Shown: piece by piece, positions 30,088-39,466 of the stretch | Numbering within the stretch: the first letter of the stretch is position 1 | How the letters are laid out: every line of letters starts with the position of its first letter | Assembly (NCBI RefSeq): GCF_002072105.2 | Contig: NZ_MTBC01000012.1 | Coordinates: 1-64,000, forward strand | From: Croceivirga radicis | GTDB lineage: Bacteria; Bacteroidota; Bacteroidia; Flavobacteriales; Flavobacteriaceae | DNA: 64,000 nt | Reading direction: 5' to 3' | Position numbers and translations under genes: made by a program | The notes under the pieces: model-generated | Database searches by the model: none | Told to the model about the DNA's origin: nothing | What the model saw: the letters and a program-made list of their open reading frames with translations, nothing else

Positions 30088-32460
30088 TTAAAACCGTTTA
30101 GCTCCAGAAAATTCCATGGCTTCACCTTTGCCAAATCCGTAACTAAATCCAAACGAAATAAACCTGCCACGTTGCGAACGGTTATATACTTCAAAATCAT
30201 TTTGGGCAATGGTATTTTCAAAGACCCTAGATGCAAAAACATCTCTAATACTCATATTTAATACAGCTCTACCTTTTAATAATTTTTTTCTAACCCCTAA
30301 ATCCATAAAAATGTTTTCTGCTACTTGCCCTTGTACGGTTTGGTAACTTGATCTATAATTACCCGTTGCCTCCATATCTATGTCTAGCGGTAGTTTTATT
30401 TTGGTATTTAATTTAGATGACCATTGATCCGCACTAAAGTCAAAAACAGTTTCTTCAAAGGTTCCTTCTCTTTTAAAGCTATTGTAATTAAGGTCCAAGT
30501 TGAAGGTTAGCCATCTTGCTGGGCTATATTTTGTATTAAATTCTACACCTGTGGCGTCATTAGTTCCTATATTTTCTGGCCTAGTTGTGTTTACATTGTT
30601 TTCAAAAAATGAAATACGCTCAATTACATCTGTAGTTTTTCTGTAGTAAACCCCAAAATTCATAGCAGTTTTACCAACAAAGAAGATAGAAGTTAATTCA
30701 TAGGAATCTGTAAATTCTGGCAAGAGATTAGGATTACCCTGTCTAATATTAAAATTGTTTCTAATATTAAAAAAGGGATTTAAGTCCCATAACCTAGGTC
30801 TGTATATCCGTTTTGAGTAACCTGCTTGTAAAGAAACGCGTTCAGAAAATTTGTAAGAAGTATGGGCGCTTGGAAAGAAGTTGGTGTAATTTTGGTCGTT
30901 CGCCTCATTTGTGTTTGTCAAAAGCGTATTTAAATCCGTGTTTTCTACTCTTAACCCACCTTTAAGTCCCCATTTTTCTCCTTCGTAAGCACCCGTACCG
31001 TAAAAAGCCAATACTTTTTGGTCAAATTCAAATATATTGGTGAGACCTGGGTCGGTTACAAATTCACCATTTACTAAGTTTTCCACCTCATAATCGTTAC
31101 TTACATCGTTCATAACATATTGTGACCCGGTTTCCATGGTCCACTTTTCTGAAAAAGGTTTGGTGTAATCTAGTTTAAAGGTAAAAACGGATTCCTTAAA
31201 GTCTGTTCTCGTTTTTTGGCTATTATCTCTATCCTCACCAGAAATAGTTTCATCTAAGAAGTCTGAGGATTGGTCTTTGCCAAAAAAGTTACCCAAAGCG
31301 CTAAATAAGAGGTCGTGGTCTTCATTGTCCTCAAAATCTTTTTTATACTGAAACTCGTACTGGAATTTAGGATTGGTGGCTTCAGTTACCTCGGTTCGTT
31401 GCCATTGGCTTGTAAGAATGTTGTTACTGTCAAATGCTGCAAAATTGGTGGTAGATGGTTGGTCTTCTACTTCTAAAGCTACATTACCAGATAACGTAAT
31501 TACGCTTGTAGGGTCTACGTAATAATCGGCACCTAAAACGAAGTTATAAAACGTTTCATTTCTAAATTCCTCACCAAATGAATTAATACTACTGTTATCG
31601 GTTAAATCTCGGTTTATAGACTCAACATCATTTGGTAGTTCTCTATAACCTGCTCCTAACTGACTAAATAAATTGAATTTTTCACTTCTTTTATTTAGGC
31701 TTAGGCCTAAACTATGGTTGTTGGGCGCTCCAGTGTTAACAGATAAAGAACCATTGAGCCCTTTTCGTTCTTCTTTTTTAAGCACTATATTGATGATGCC
31801 AGATGTACCTTCTGCATCGTATTTGGCAGAAGGGTTGGTAATAACTTCTACACGCTCTATCATGTCTGCTGTAATGGTACCCAAAGCATTACCTTCGTCA
31901 CTGGCTAGAATGGAAGGTTTTCCGTTGATCAACATTTGTACGCCAGTGCTGCCCCTTAAACTTACTGCTCCTTCTATATTCACGTTTACAGAAGGTACAT
32001 TGTTCAATACCTCTAAGGCACTAGCGCCGGTTGTACTTAAATCTTTGCCTACGTTAAATACCCTGCGGTCTAGCTTAAATTCCGTTTGGGAAACCTCACC
32101 TTGTACCACTACTTCTTCTAATTGTTGGGCATCTGGTGCTAGAATAATTGTACCTAGATCTATAACTTGGTCGTTGGTTTTGGGTTGGGTAATAACCTTT
32201 TTTTCAAAGCCGATAAAACTAATTTCTATATAATAGTTATCTGCAGTAAATTCAAAGTTGAAAGAGCCGTCTTCTGCCGTGGTTGCTCCGGTTAGCGCCT
32301 GTTTGGTATCGTTATCACCAATCATTATGGTAGCAAAGGCAACCGGATATTGATTTCCTTCTTCTACAACTTTTCCTTTTAACAATTTGGTTTGTTGCGC
32401 GTTAACGGCTGTTACGCTTAAAAGGAATAAACCTATTAATAAATATAATCTGGCAATCAT
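30088..32460 (-). CDS. TonB-dependent receptor, outer membrane beta-barrel (type 3) family
   Basis: The protein has 790 residues. A signal peptide (1-21) is followed by a carboxypeptidase-regulatory-like domain (about 27-110). The plug region carries LEVLNNVPSVNV and ERVEVITNPSAKYDAEGTSG (about 135-230), and a large barrel ends in FISFGFSYGFGKG. This outer-membrane family imports ligands using TonB energy. It lacks a SusD partner, so it is not a classical SusC. It is transcribed divergently from the LytS gene across 225 bases and lies upstream of the GH3-esterase pair. Confidence 0.92.
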   Translation of the reverse strand: MIARLYLLIGLFLLSVTAVNAQQTKLLKGKVVEEGNQYPVAFATIMIGDNDTKQALTGATTAEDGSFNFEFTADNYYIEISFIGFEKKVITQPKTNDQVIDLGTIILAPDAQQLEEVVVQGEVSQTEFKLDRRVFNVGKDLSTTGASALEVLNNVPSVNVNIEGAVSLRGSTGVQMLINGKPSILASDEGNALGTITADMIERVEVITNPSAKYDAEGTSGIINIVLKKEERKGLNGSLSVNTGAPNNHSLGLSLNKRSEKFNLFSQLGAGYRELPNDVESINRDLTDNSSINSFGEEFRNETFYNFVLGADYYVDPTSVITLSGNVALEVEDQPSTTNFAAFDSNNILTSQWQRTEVTEATNPKFQYEFQYKKDFEDNEDHDLLFSALGNFFGKDQSSDFLDETISGEDRDNSQKTRTDFKESVFTFKLDYTKPFSEKWTMETGSQYVMNDVSNDYEVENLVNGEFVTDPGLTNIFEFDQKVLAFYGTGAYEGEKWGLKGGLRVENTDLNTLLTNTNEANDQNYTNFFPSAHTSYKFSERVSLQAGYSKRIYRPRLWDLNPFFNIRNNFNIRQGNPNLLPEFTDSYELTSIFFVGKTAMNFGVYYRKTTDVIERISFFENNVNTTRPENIGTNDATGVEFNTKYSPARWLTFNLDLNYNSFKREGTFEETVFDFSADQWSSKLNTKIKLPLDIDMEATGNYRSSYQTVQGQVAENIFMDLGVRKKLLKGRAVLNMSIRDVFASRVFENTIAQNDFEVYNRSQRGRFISFGFSYGFGKGEAMEFSGAKRF

Positions 32461-32630
32461 GATGTTAATTTAGATTTTGGTAATTTTTCAATTCGAAATT
32501 GCCAATAATAAAGTGGCTCTAAAAAAATATTGGGGCGAACGACAGGCTTTAGGTACTAAGCGGCAGCATTTAAGAAAACATTAAGTAAGTATGTTGTTGG
32601 GCAGTAAAACAGTGTTGTTGGCACCTTGCT

Positions 32631-32663
32631 TTTTTAGGATAAAAACAAGTTCAATTAGCTTTG
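32631..32663 (+). promoter_or_regulatory. Promoter of the LytS-led cassette
   Basis: TAGCTTTG (32656-32663) is a full TAnnTTTG match, 22 bases before the ATG. A T-rich -33 region (TTTTTAG, 32631-32636) stands at 19-base spacing. It probably drives all seven genes to 39466. Confidence 0.5.
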
Positions 32664-32685
32664 ATTACCTAACTTATATCCGATT

Positions 32686-33681
32686 ATGTTCAAAAGAGAA
32701 CTACTTTTTCAATTAATTCTACATATTGTAGTTTTTATCTTTTTTGCCTTTAATTGGTTTGATCAGGCTTTTTTGGTAGATAGGGCATGGTTTTTTTTAA
32801 TGTATGCCCTGGCTACAATTTTTGTGAGTTATTATTTAATGCCAACCTTACTATATACTAAAAAATATCTTTGGTTTTTTGTATCTATTTGTTTGGTGTT
32901 GGCGGTGTTGATACTCTTAGAAGAAAAGATTTTAGAACCATTATTATACCCCAATACAAAACGGGCAAACACTTTTCCTGGACTATTCTACACATTATTT
33001 GGCATACTACCCGTAATGACCATTTTAACTAGCGGTAAGTTTGCTTGGGATGCCATACAACAGCAAGACAAAATAAAGGAATTACAAAGTACCATAACCG
33101 AGAGCGAGCTGCAATTTTTACGCTCACAGGTAAACCCACATTTTCTATTTAACAATTTAAACAATCTATACTCTTACGCTTTGGAAGGTTCTTCTAAAAC
33201 ACCAGAAATTATTTTAGAAATGAGCGGTGTTTTAAGATATATGCTGTATGAAAGTAAAGAGCGTTTTGTTCCCCTAAATAAGGAGTTGGAACAATTGACA
33301 AACTTTATTAAACTGTATAAGCTTCAGATTGAAGAACGTGGCGAGGTTAGTTTTACTGTTGGCAATGGCATGACGGGCCAAAAAATAGCACCCTTAATAT
33401 TAATTGTTTTTATAGAAAATGCGTTTAAGCACAGCCAATCTGGACAGTCTAGCAATATAAAAATAGCTATAGATGTAAACCTAAAGGGTAGCACCCTGTT
33501 CTTTAGTTGTGTCAATAATTTTGAAACGGTAAAAGGGCTAGACTCAGTGGCTAGTGGTATAGGTTTGGCCAATGTTAAAAAAAGACTTCAATTACTTTAT
33601 CCTAACAAACACATTTTAAGAATTACGGAACAACACAAAGAGTTTCGGGTGGATTTACAGATAGAATTAGAAACGGATTAG
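32686..33681 (+). CDS. LytS-type sensor histidine kinase
   Basis: The 331-residue protein has four N-terminal transmembrane helices (about 8-25, 36-54, 62-78, 100-115) and no extracellular domain. A His_kinase domain follows with phospho-acceptor His152 in QVNPHFLFNNLNNLYS, and a HATPase end (IVFIENAFKH, GIGLANVKKRL). Such kinases pair with LytTR regulators. The partner gene starts one base after this stop. Confidence 0.93.
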   Translation: MFKRELLFQLILHIVVFIFFAFNWFDQAFLVDRAWFFLMYALATIFVSYYLMPTLLYTKKYLWFFVSICLVLAVLILLEEKILEPLLYPNTKRANTFPGLFYTLFGILPVMTILTSGKFAWDAIQQQDKIKELQSTITESELQFLRSQVNPHFLFNNLNNLYSYALEGSSKTPEIILEMSGVLRYMLYESKERFVPLNKELEQLTNFIKLYKLQIEERGEVSFTVGNGMTGQKIAPLILIVFIENAFKHSQSGQSSNIKIAIDVNLKGSTLFFSCVNNFETVKGLDSVASGIGLANVKKRLQLLYPNKHILRITEQHKEFRVDLQIELETD

Positions 33682-33682
33682 T

Positions 33683-34396
33683 ATGATAAACTGCATTATA
33701 ATAGAAGACCAGCCACCGGCCCAACGCATTTTAAAAAAGTTTATAGAAGATGTTTCTTCCTTAAAATTAGTTGGTTTATTTTCTGATGGCATATTGGCCC
33801 TTGAATTTTTAAAAAACAATCCGGTAGATTTAATTTTTTTGGATATACATCTACCAAAAATAAATGGGCTAGACTTTTTAAAAAGTTTGAGCAATCCGCC
33901 ACAGGTTATTTTAACCACGGCCTTTTCTGAGTATGCTTTAGAAGGGTACGAATTAAATGTAGTAGATTATCTGTTAAAACCCTTTTCCTTTCAGCGTTTT
34001 TTACAAGCGGTAAATAAGGTTTCTGTTAAAAAGGAAACCGATACCAAATTTTCTAATCGGGAGTCTACAATGGAAACCACAACGGAGATTTATGTGAAAT
34101 CTGGGCACGACCATGTTAAGATAAAAATAGACGCTATCTTATACATTCATTCAGATTCTGATTATACCGAAATATTTACAACTGGGCAGAAGATACTTTC
34201 TCAAGAACCTTTAAAATATTGGACCACTAATTTAAATGAAGTACAGTTTTGTCAAGTTCATAAATCGTATATTGTTAATAATAAACAAATTGTAAAAATA
34301 ACCGGGAATTTAATCTACCTGGAAAACCAAATTAAAGTACCTATTGGCAGAGCTTATAAAGAACTGTTTTTGAGCAGGGTGCTTGGAACTAAATAG
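33683..34396 (+). CDS. LytTR-family response regulator
   Basis: The 237-residue protein has a receiver domain (1-120) with Asp54 in FLDIHLPK and the conserved Lys in LLKPFSF. A LytTR DNA-binding domain follows (about 135-237: IYVKSGHDHVKIKIDAILYI, FCQVHKSYIVNNKQI). It is paired with the preceding LytS and followed 3 bases later by the metallo-hydrolase gene. That makes it the likely direct regulator of the downstream cassette. Confidence 0.93.
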   Translation: MINCIIIEDQPPAQRILKKFIEDVSSLKLVGLFSDGILALEFLKNNPVDLIFLDIHLPKINGLDFLKSLSNPPQVILTTAFSEYALEGYELNVVDYLLKPFSFQRFLQAVNKVSVKKETDTKFSNRESTMETTTEIYVKSGHDHVKIKIDAILYIHSDSDYTEIFTTGQKILSQEPLKYWTTNLNEVQFCQVHKSYIVNNKQIVKITGNLIYLENQIKVPIGRAYKELFLSRVLGTK

Positions 34397-34399
34397 ACT

Positions 34400-35257
34400 A
34401 TGAAAAACCATTTATTTATTTTTTGCTGGACCATTTTAACGGTTGGCTACGCCCAACGTAATTTTGATGAAGTAGAAATTACTTCAGAAAAACTTACAGA
34501 CAAGGTTTACGTGCTTTTTGGGGCTGGTGGTAACATTGGATTAATTGTGGGTGAGGATGCCGCATATTTAATAGATGACCAATTTGGACCCTTAACTCCA
34601 AAAATTGTGAGTCACGTTAAAACGATTACCGATAAACCCATAAATTTTGTATTAAATACGCATCACCATGGTGATCATACCGGTGGAAACGAAAATTTAG
34701 CTAATAATGGTGCCACCATTATTGCTCATGAAAATGTGAGGGAATTATTAGAGGCAGATGAGAAAACGAGTGAAGCGGCTTATCCGGTAATAACCTTTAA
34801 TGATAAAATGACCCTTTACTTAGGAGATAATCAGCGTTTATTGGCTATGCACGTAAATCCGGCACATACAAAAGGAGATACGTATTATTATCTACCAGAA
34901 GCCAATGTAATTCACATGGGAGACAATTTTTTCGCGGGAAGATATCCTTACATAGATATAAAAAGTGGAGGTGATATAGATGGCTTAATTTCAAATGTTA
35001 CTATGGCGCTTGGTATGCTAGATGAAAATACTATAATAATTCCTGGTCATGGTAGTATCGCCAATATATCTGATTTAGAAGATTATAAGAATGTGTTGGT
35101 TGAATTAAGAAAACGAGTTAAAAAAGCTAGAGAAGCTGGTAACTCACTAGAAGCAACGCAACAAATGAATCTCTCAAAAGAATGGGATGCCACACACGGT
35201 ACCGGTTTTATAAATGCAGAACGTATTGTGGAGTTTATATACAAATCAGCGGACTAA
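34400..35257 (+). CDS. Exported metallo-beta-lactamase-fold hydrolase
   Basis: The 285-residue protein has a signal peptide (1-18, ending VGYAQ). The MBL-fold zinc ligands are His88, His90, Asp92, His93 (THHHGDHTGG), His156 (NPAHTKGD), Asp175 (HMGDNFF) and a late GHGS. A two-zinc site is therefore complete. The fold includes lactonases, beta-lactamases and other ester or amide hydrolases; the substrate is unknown. It sits 3 bases after the LytTR gene. Confidence 0.85.
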   Translation: MKNHLFIFCWTILTVGYAQRNFDEVEITSEKLTDKVYVLFGAGGNIGLIVGEDAAYLIDDQFGPLTPKIVSHVKTITDKPINFVLNTHHHGDHTGGNENLANNGATIIAHENVRELLEADEKTSEAAYPVITFNDKMTLYLGDNQRLLAMHVNPAHTKGDTYYYLPEANVIHMGDNFFAGRYPYIDIKSGGDIDGLISNVTMALGMLDENTIIIPGHGSIANISDLEDYKNVLVELRKRVKKAREAGNSLEATQQMNLSKEWDATHGTGFINAERIVEFIYKSAD

Positions 35258-35269
35258 AAAAATCATATC

Positions 35270-36157
35270 ATGAAAAAATTAAAAAGAGAAGACGTGTCGC
35301 AAGAGGTATTTGACCTCTATGATGATTATGCCCATAACAAATTACAACGCAGGGAATTTTTAGAAAAGCTTTCTGTGTATGCGGTCGGTGGTATTACCGT
35401 TGCTTCTCTAATGAGTTTTATGATGCCCAATTACAAGGATACGCTATTGGTTAATCCTAACAGTCCAGATTTAGACTCAAAAACGATATCTTACAATTCA
35501 CCCAAGGGTGGTGGTACTATAAAAGGCTTATTATCGAAACCAAAAGAGTTTACGGGTAAGCTTGGCGGTATAGTAGTTGTTCATGAAAATAGGGGGCTAA
35601 ATCCGTATATAGAGGATACGGCCCGCAGAGCCGCACTAGAAGGCTTTATTACTTTGGCTCCAGATGCTTTGAGTCCATTAGGGGGTTACCCTGGTAACGA
35701 TGATGAAGGTAGGGCTATGCAAAGAAAACGAGATAGAAATGAAATGTTGGAGGACTTTATCGCTGCTTTTGACTATCTTAAAAACCATGAAGATTGCTCT
35801 GGAAAAATAGGTGTAGTCGGCTTTTGTTTTGGCGGATGGATTTCTAACATGATGGCCGTTAATGTACCAGATTTGGCAGCTGCTGTTCCATTTTATGGAG
35901 GGCAGCCTAAAGAAGATATAGACAAAATAAATGCGCCTTTAATGCTTCAATTTGCAGGATTGGACGAACGCGTAAATGCGGGCTGGCCTGCTTATGAAGA
36001 AGCATTAAAAAAACATAACAAACCATACGAAGCTTTTGTTTACCCAGATGTAAATCATGGTTTTCATAACACATCTACACCAAGGTATAATGAGCCAGCT
36101 GCAGAATTGGCATGGGGTAGGACCATTAATTTTTTTAAAGAGCATTTAAAAGCATGA
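35270..36157 (+). CDS. Dienelactone hydrolase-family protein with Tat-like signal
   Basis: The 295-residue protein has QRREFLEKL (26-34) followed by a hydrophobic helix, a Tat-like signal placed unusually far from the start. The DLH domain has Glu106 (VVVHENRGL), nucleophile Cys186 in GFCFGGW and a His in VNHGFHN. The family cleaves lactones and related esters. It overlaps the next gene by 4 bases. The combination with an MBL protein and a GH109-like protein suggests hydrolysis of a lactone or acyl sugar, which is inference. Confidence 0.88.
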   Translation: MKKLKREDVSQEVFDLYDDYAHNKLQRREFLEKLSVYAVGGITVASLMSFMMPNYKDTLLVNPNSPDLDSKTISYNSPKGGGTIKGLLSKPKEFTGKLGGIVVVHENRGLNPYIEDTARRAALEGFITLAPDALSPLGGYPGNDDEGRAMQRKRDRNEMLEDFIAAFDYLKNHEDCSGKIGVVGFCFGGWISNMMAVNVPDLAAAVPFYGGQPKEDIDKINAPLMLQFAGLDERVNAGWPAYEEALKKHNKPYEAFVYPDVNHGFHNTSTPRYNEPAAELAWGRTINFFKEHLKA

Positions 36158-37551
36158 AAAATATAAATCGTAGAAAGTTTATTCAAAAAACCTCAATGGC
36201 ATCTGCTGCCGTTGGGGTTTCTTCTTTTTTGACTAATCCTATTAACGCACAAAGCACTAGGCCTCTGTCTTCAACATATATGGGAGATTTTGCCGCTCCA
36301 CCCCTAAATATAGTACGTGCTGCTTTTATTGGAGTTGGTGCTAGGGGTGGAACACATTTAAAGTTTTTTGCAGGTTTGCCTAATACAGAGGTAGTTGCTA
36401 TTAGCGATTTGTATGAAGACTTGGTAAATGAAAAATTAGGTTGGTTAACTGAAGTTGTTGGTGCTACAAATAGCAAAAATTGCAAATTATATTGGGGTGA
36501 TGAAGACAGATGGAAAACTATGTTGCAAGATATAAAACCAGACGTGGTCTTTATAGCGACCAATTGGGCCAATCATGCGCCTATGGCGATTGAGAGCATG
36601 AAACAAGGTGCACACGCTTTTGTTGAAGTTCCTATTGCCGTTACCCTAAAAGAAATGTGGGATATTGTGGATACCAGTGAGCAAACCAAAAAGCACTGTA
36701 TGATGATGGAAAACGTAAACTATGGCCGGGACGAATTGTTGTTCCTAAACATGGTTAGGCAAGGTCTGTTAGGTGATTTGTTACATGCGGAAGCGGCTTA
36801 CATACACGAGCTGCGTTGGCAAATGGAAGAACAAGAGCGAGGTACGGGTTCTTGGCGAACGCATCATTACGCCAAAAGAAATGGAAATTTATATCCTACA
36901 CATGGTTTGGGTCCTGTGGCCCAGTATATGAATTTAGGCAGGGGAGTAGATACTTTTAAAAGTTTAGTAAGTTACTCGAGTCCTTCAATAGGTCGTAGCA
37001 TGTATGCCAAAGAAAACTATCCTGCAAATCATAAATGGAATCAATTAAATTTTGAGGGTGGAGATATCAATACATCCATCATCAAGACCCAATTGGGTAG
37101 AACGGTTTTGGTACAATGGGATGAAACAAGTCCAAGACCATATTCAAGACTTAATTTAATTCAAGGAGTTAAGGGGGCTTTAGCTGGTTTTCCTACAAGA
37201 GTTGCCTTAGAAGGTGGTGTGTTGGGTATCACGGATGACCATCATACTTGGGTACAAGGAGAAAAATTACAGGCGGTTTATGATAAATATGACCATCCAC
37301 TTTATAAAAGACTAAATGAAACGGCTAAAAACAGTGGTCACGGTGGTATGGATGGTATTATGATGTACCGTATAGTAGAGTGTTTACAGCAAGGTATTCC
37401 TTTAGACCAAAATGTGTACGAAGGTTGTTTCTGGAGTGCCGTTGCTCCATTGAGCGAAAAGTCGGTTTCCGAAGAGGGTATGCCACAAGCTTTTCCAGAT
37501 TTTACCAGGGGTAGTTGGAAGAATACGTTACCTTTATCAATTATAACTTAA
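36154..37551 (+). CDS. GH109-like Gfo/Idh/MocA protein with Tat signal
   Basis: The 465-residue protein starts with a Tat signal (NRRKFIQKT, 5-13, then a hydrophobic stretch). The NAD-binding GVGARG (60-65), the GH109-type VEVPIAVTLKEMWDIVD, MMENVNYGRDE and YPTHGLGPVAQYM follow. GH109 enzymes cleave alpha-GalNAc and related glycosides using bound NAD. Tat export fits a protein that must fold with its cofactor first. Family placement is by motif; activity on GalNAc is not shown. Overlaps with both neighbours' boundaries mark it as part of one operon. Confidence 0.88.
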   Translation: MKNINRRKFIQKTSMASAAVGVSSFLTNPINAQSTRPLSSTYMGDFAAPPLNIVRAAFIGVGARGGTHLKFFAGLPNTEVVAISDLYEDLVNEKLGWLTEVVGATNSKNCKLYWGDEDRWKTMLQDIKPDVVFIATNWANHAPMAIESMKQGAHAFVEVPIAVTLKEMWDIVDTSEQTKKHCMMMENVNYGRDELLFLNMVRQGLLGDLLHAEAAYIHELRWQMEEQERGTGSWRTHHYAKRNGNLYPTHGLGPVAQYMNLGRGVDTFKSLVSYSSPSIGRSMYAKENYPANHKWNQLNFEGGDINTSIIKTQLGRTVLVQWDETSPRPYSRLNLIQGVKGALAGFPTRVALEGGVLGITDDHHTWVQGEKLQAVYDKYDHPLYKRLNETAKNSGHGGMDGIMMYRIVECLQQGIPLDQNVYEGCFWSAVAPLSEKSVSEEGMPQAFPDFTRGSWKNTLPLSIIT

Positions 37552-37559
37552 GCCATAAA

Positions 37560-38618
37560 ATGATTCAAATAAAAGTACCTGCTAGGGTATGTTTTTTTGG
37601 AGACCATCAAGATTATTTAAGTTTACCCGTAATAGCGGGTGCAATTAATAGATATATTAATCTAGAAGCAATTCCCAACCAATTAAATTCATTTAGATTG
37701 GATTTGTTGGATATTAACGAAGTTGTTTCAATTGCCATAGATGAAGATGGTTATAACGTAAAAAACGGCGATTTCTTAAGGGCTTCATTAGCTGTTTTAA
37801 AACAAAAAGGATTAAAGTTTCAGCAAGGGTATTCCATTAAAATTTGGGGTGATATACCTGTTAATGCTGGGCTTTCTAGTTCTTCTGCATTGACCATTGC
37901 ATGGATTCGCTTTTTAGTAGCCATTCAAGAAAAACCACCGCCGGTTTCTGATTTTGAAATAGGACATTGGGCTTATGAAGTTGAGGTGGAATATTTTAAC
38001 AATCCAGGTGGCTTAATGGACCAATATACTATTGCCCAACAAGATTTAATCTACATAGATACAGCAACCGGTAAAAGTGAAGTTCTTGCCGGAAATTTAG
38101 GACAATTAGTAGTAGCGGAATCTGGTTTAAAAAAGCAAACTATGAGTGTGCTTAAAAATGGTAGGTTTTATCAAGAAAATGCCATTAAAGAAGTGCAACA
38201 GAAAAATCCTAATTTCAATATACTACGATCTACTTTAGAAGATTATGAAAGGTTTAAACACCTTGTCTCTAAAGAATATCAAAATCATTGGTACGCTGCA
38301 ATTCATAATTACCAACTAACCAAAAGGGCTAAAAAATTATTAGGTGAACCAAATTCAAATCTAGAGGAACTGGCAACGGTAATGAATGCACACCAAAAAA
38401 ATCTTTACGAGCGTATTCAAAACACACCAGAAGAAATGCATAGCATGATGCAAGCCGCGTTAGAAGCAGGAGCAATTGGGACTAAAACAATTGGTTCTGG
38501 CGGTGGTGGCTGTATGGTTGCTATGGTAAATAGTAATACAAAAGATGACGTTATAGCGGCTTTTAAAAATGCTGGTGCTAAAAACGCATATGAGGTAACT
38601 TTAACTAAAAAGGGATAA
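37560..38618 (+). CDS. GHMP-family sugar kinase (galactokinase-like)
   Basis: The 352-residue cytoplasmic kinase carries the sugar-binding motif FFGDHQDY (12-19; canonical galactokinase GEHTDY). The GHMP phosphate loop is PVNAGLSSSSA (100-110), with a base-like Asp154 in GGLMDQY and the third motif GSGGGGCMV. It would make a sugar-1-phosphate; the changed first motif argues against ordinary galactose. An ATG at 37515 lies inside the previous gene, so 37560, 9 bases after that stop, is the start. It overlaps the nucleotidyltransferase by one base (TAATG). Confidence 0.88.
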   Translation: MIQIKVPARVCFFGDHQDYLSLPVIAGAINRYINLEAIPNQLNSFRLDLLDINEVVSIAIDEDGYNVKNGDFLRASLAVLKQKGLKFQQGYSIKIWGDIPVNAGLSSSSALTIAWIRFLVAIQEKPPPVSDFEIGHWAYEVEVEYFNNPGGLMDQYTIAQQDLIYIDTATGKSEVLAGNLGQLVVAESGLKKQTMSVLKNGRFYQENAIKEVQQKNPNFNILRSTLEDYERFKHLVSKEYQNHWYAAIHNYQLTKRAKKLLGEPNSNLEELATVMNAHQKNLYERIQNTPEEMHSMMQAALEAGAIGTKTIGSGGGGCMVAMVNSNTKDDVIAAFKNAGAKNAYEVTLTKKG

Positions 38619-39466
38619 TGGAAAATTCAAGTTTGGTAATAATGGCCGGGGGCGCTTCATCTAGAATGAAAAATAGTCTCGCAAATGCAACAGTTTCTAA
38701 AACGGTATTAGATGCTGCTAGAGATTTACATAAGAGTCTTATCCCTTTAGGCGAGAATGGAAAGCCTTTGTTGTATTACCTAATTAAGAATGCCATAACC
38801 GCAGGTATTACTCATATTTATCTTATAACTTCAAAAGATACAAGTGGGTTCAATAGATTTTTAGAAACCTATAAAGATGAGCCTGGCTTTAGTAGTTTAA
38901 CCGTGCAGTTTGCCATTCAACATATTCCACCTACAAGAAAAAAACCTTTAGGAACGGCAGATGCGTTGCAGCAGTGTATGGATCAATATCCTATTTTAAA
39001 AGAAAATAGTTTTACGGTTTGTAATGGGGATAATTTGTATTCTACAGCGGTATTTAAACTATTAAAGGCAGAGCGCAAGGCACCCCATGCCATAATTGCA
39101 TATAGTGGGCACGGACTTGGTTTTGATGACGAAAAGCTAGCCAAATTTGCTGTCTTAGCTATTGATGAAAATAGCTTTTTAACCCATATAATTGAAAAGC
39201 CAGGAGTAGATCAACTACAATCGTATAAAGACGAAAAAGGAGAGTTAAGAATTAGTATGAACATTTTTAATTTTACTGGTGCAGATTGTTACCCCTTTTT
39301 GGTCAATTGCCCAATTAACCCAGAAAGAGACGAAAAGGAATTACCTGAGGCGGTACGGAACATGAGCAAGGCGAATTCCAAAGCGGTATATTGTTACCCA
39401 AAATCTGAAAAACTTCCAGATTTAACTACCATCGCAGATGTTGCAACGTTTAAGTTAACCACTTAA
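38618..39466 (+). CDS. Sugar-phosphate nucleotidyltransferase
   Basis: The 282-residue protein has the NTP-transferase signature MAGGASSRMK (9-18) and a downstream Lys in HKSLIPLGENG. GTADAL and the metal-binding VCNGDNLY follow. With the preceding GHMP kinase it would convert a free sugar through its 1-phosphate into an NDP-sugar, a salvage route. Between residues 18 and 39 it has an insert unlike GlmU or RfbA. Which sugar and nucleotide are used cannot be read from sequence. Last gene of the LytS-led operon; its stop overlaps the convergent barrel gene by 4 bases. Confidence 0.85.
   Translation: MENSSLVIMAGGASSRMKNSLANATVSKTVLDAARDLHKSLIPLGENGKPLLYYLIKNAITAGITHIYLITSKDTSGFNRFLETYKDEPGFSSLTVQFAIQHIPPTRKKPLGTADALQQCMDQYPILKENSFTVCNGDNLYSTAVFKLLKAERKAPHAIIAYSGHGLGFDDEKLAKFAVLAIDENSFLTHIIEKPGVDQLQSYKDEKGELRISMNIFNFTGADCYPFLVNCPINPERDEKELPEAVRNMSKANSKAVYCYPKSEKLPDLTTIADVATFKLTT

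Noticed and set aside
32686-39466. LytTR cassette as an antiphage defence island
   Set aside because: No nuclease, NTPase effector, toxin or mobile gene is present; all enzymes look metabolic.
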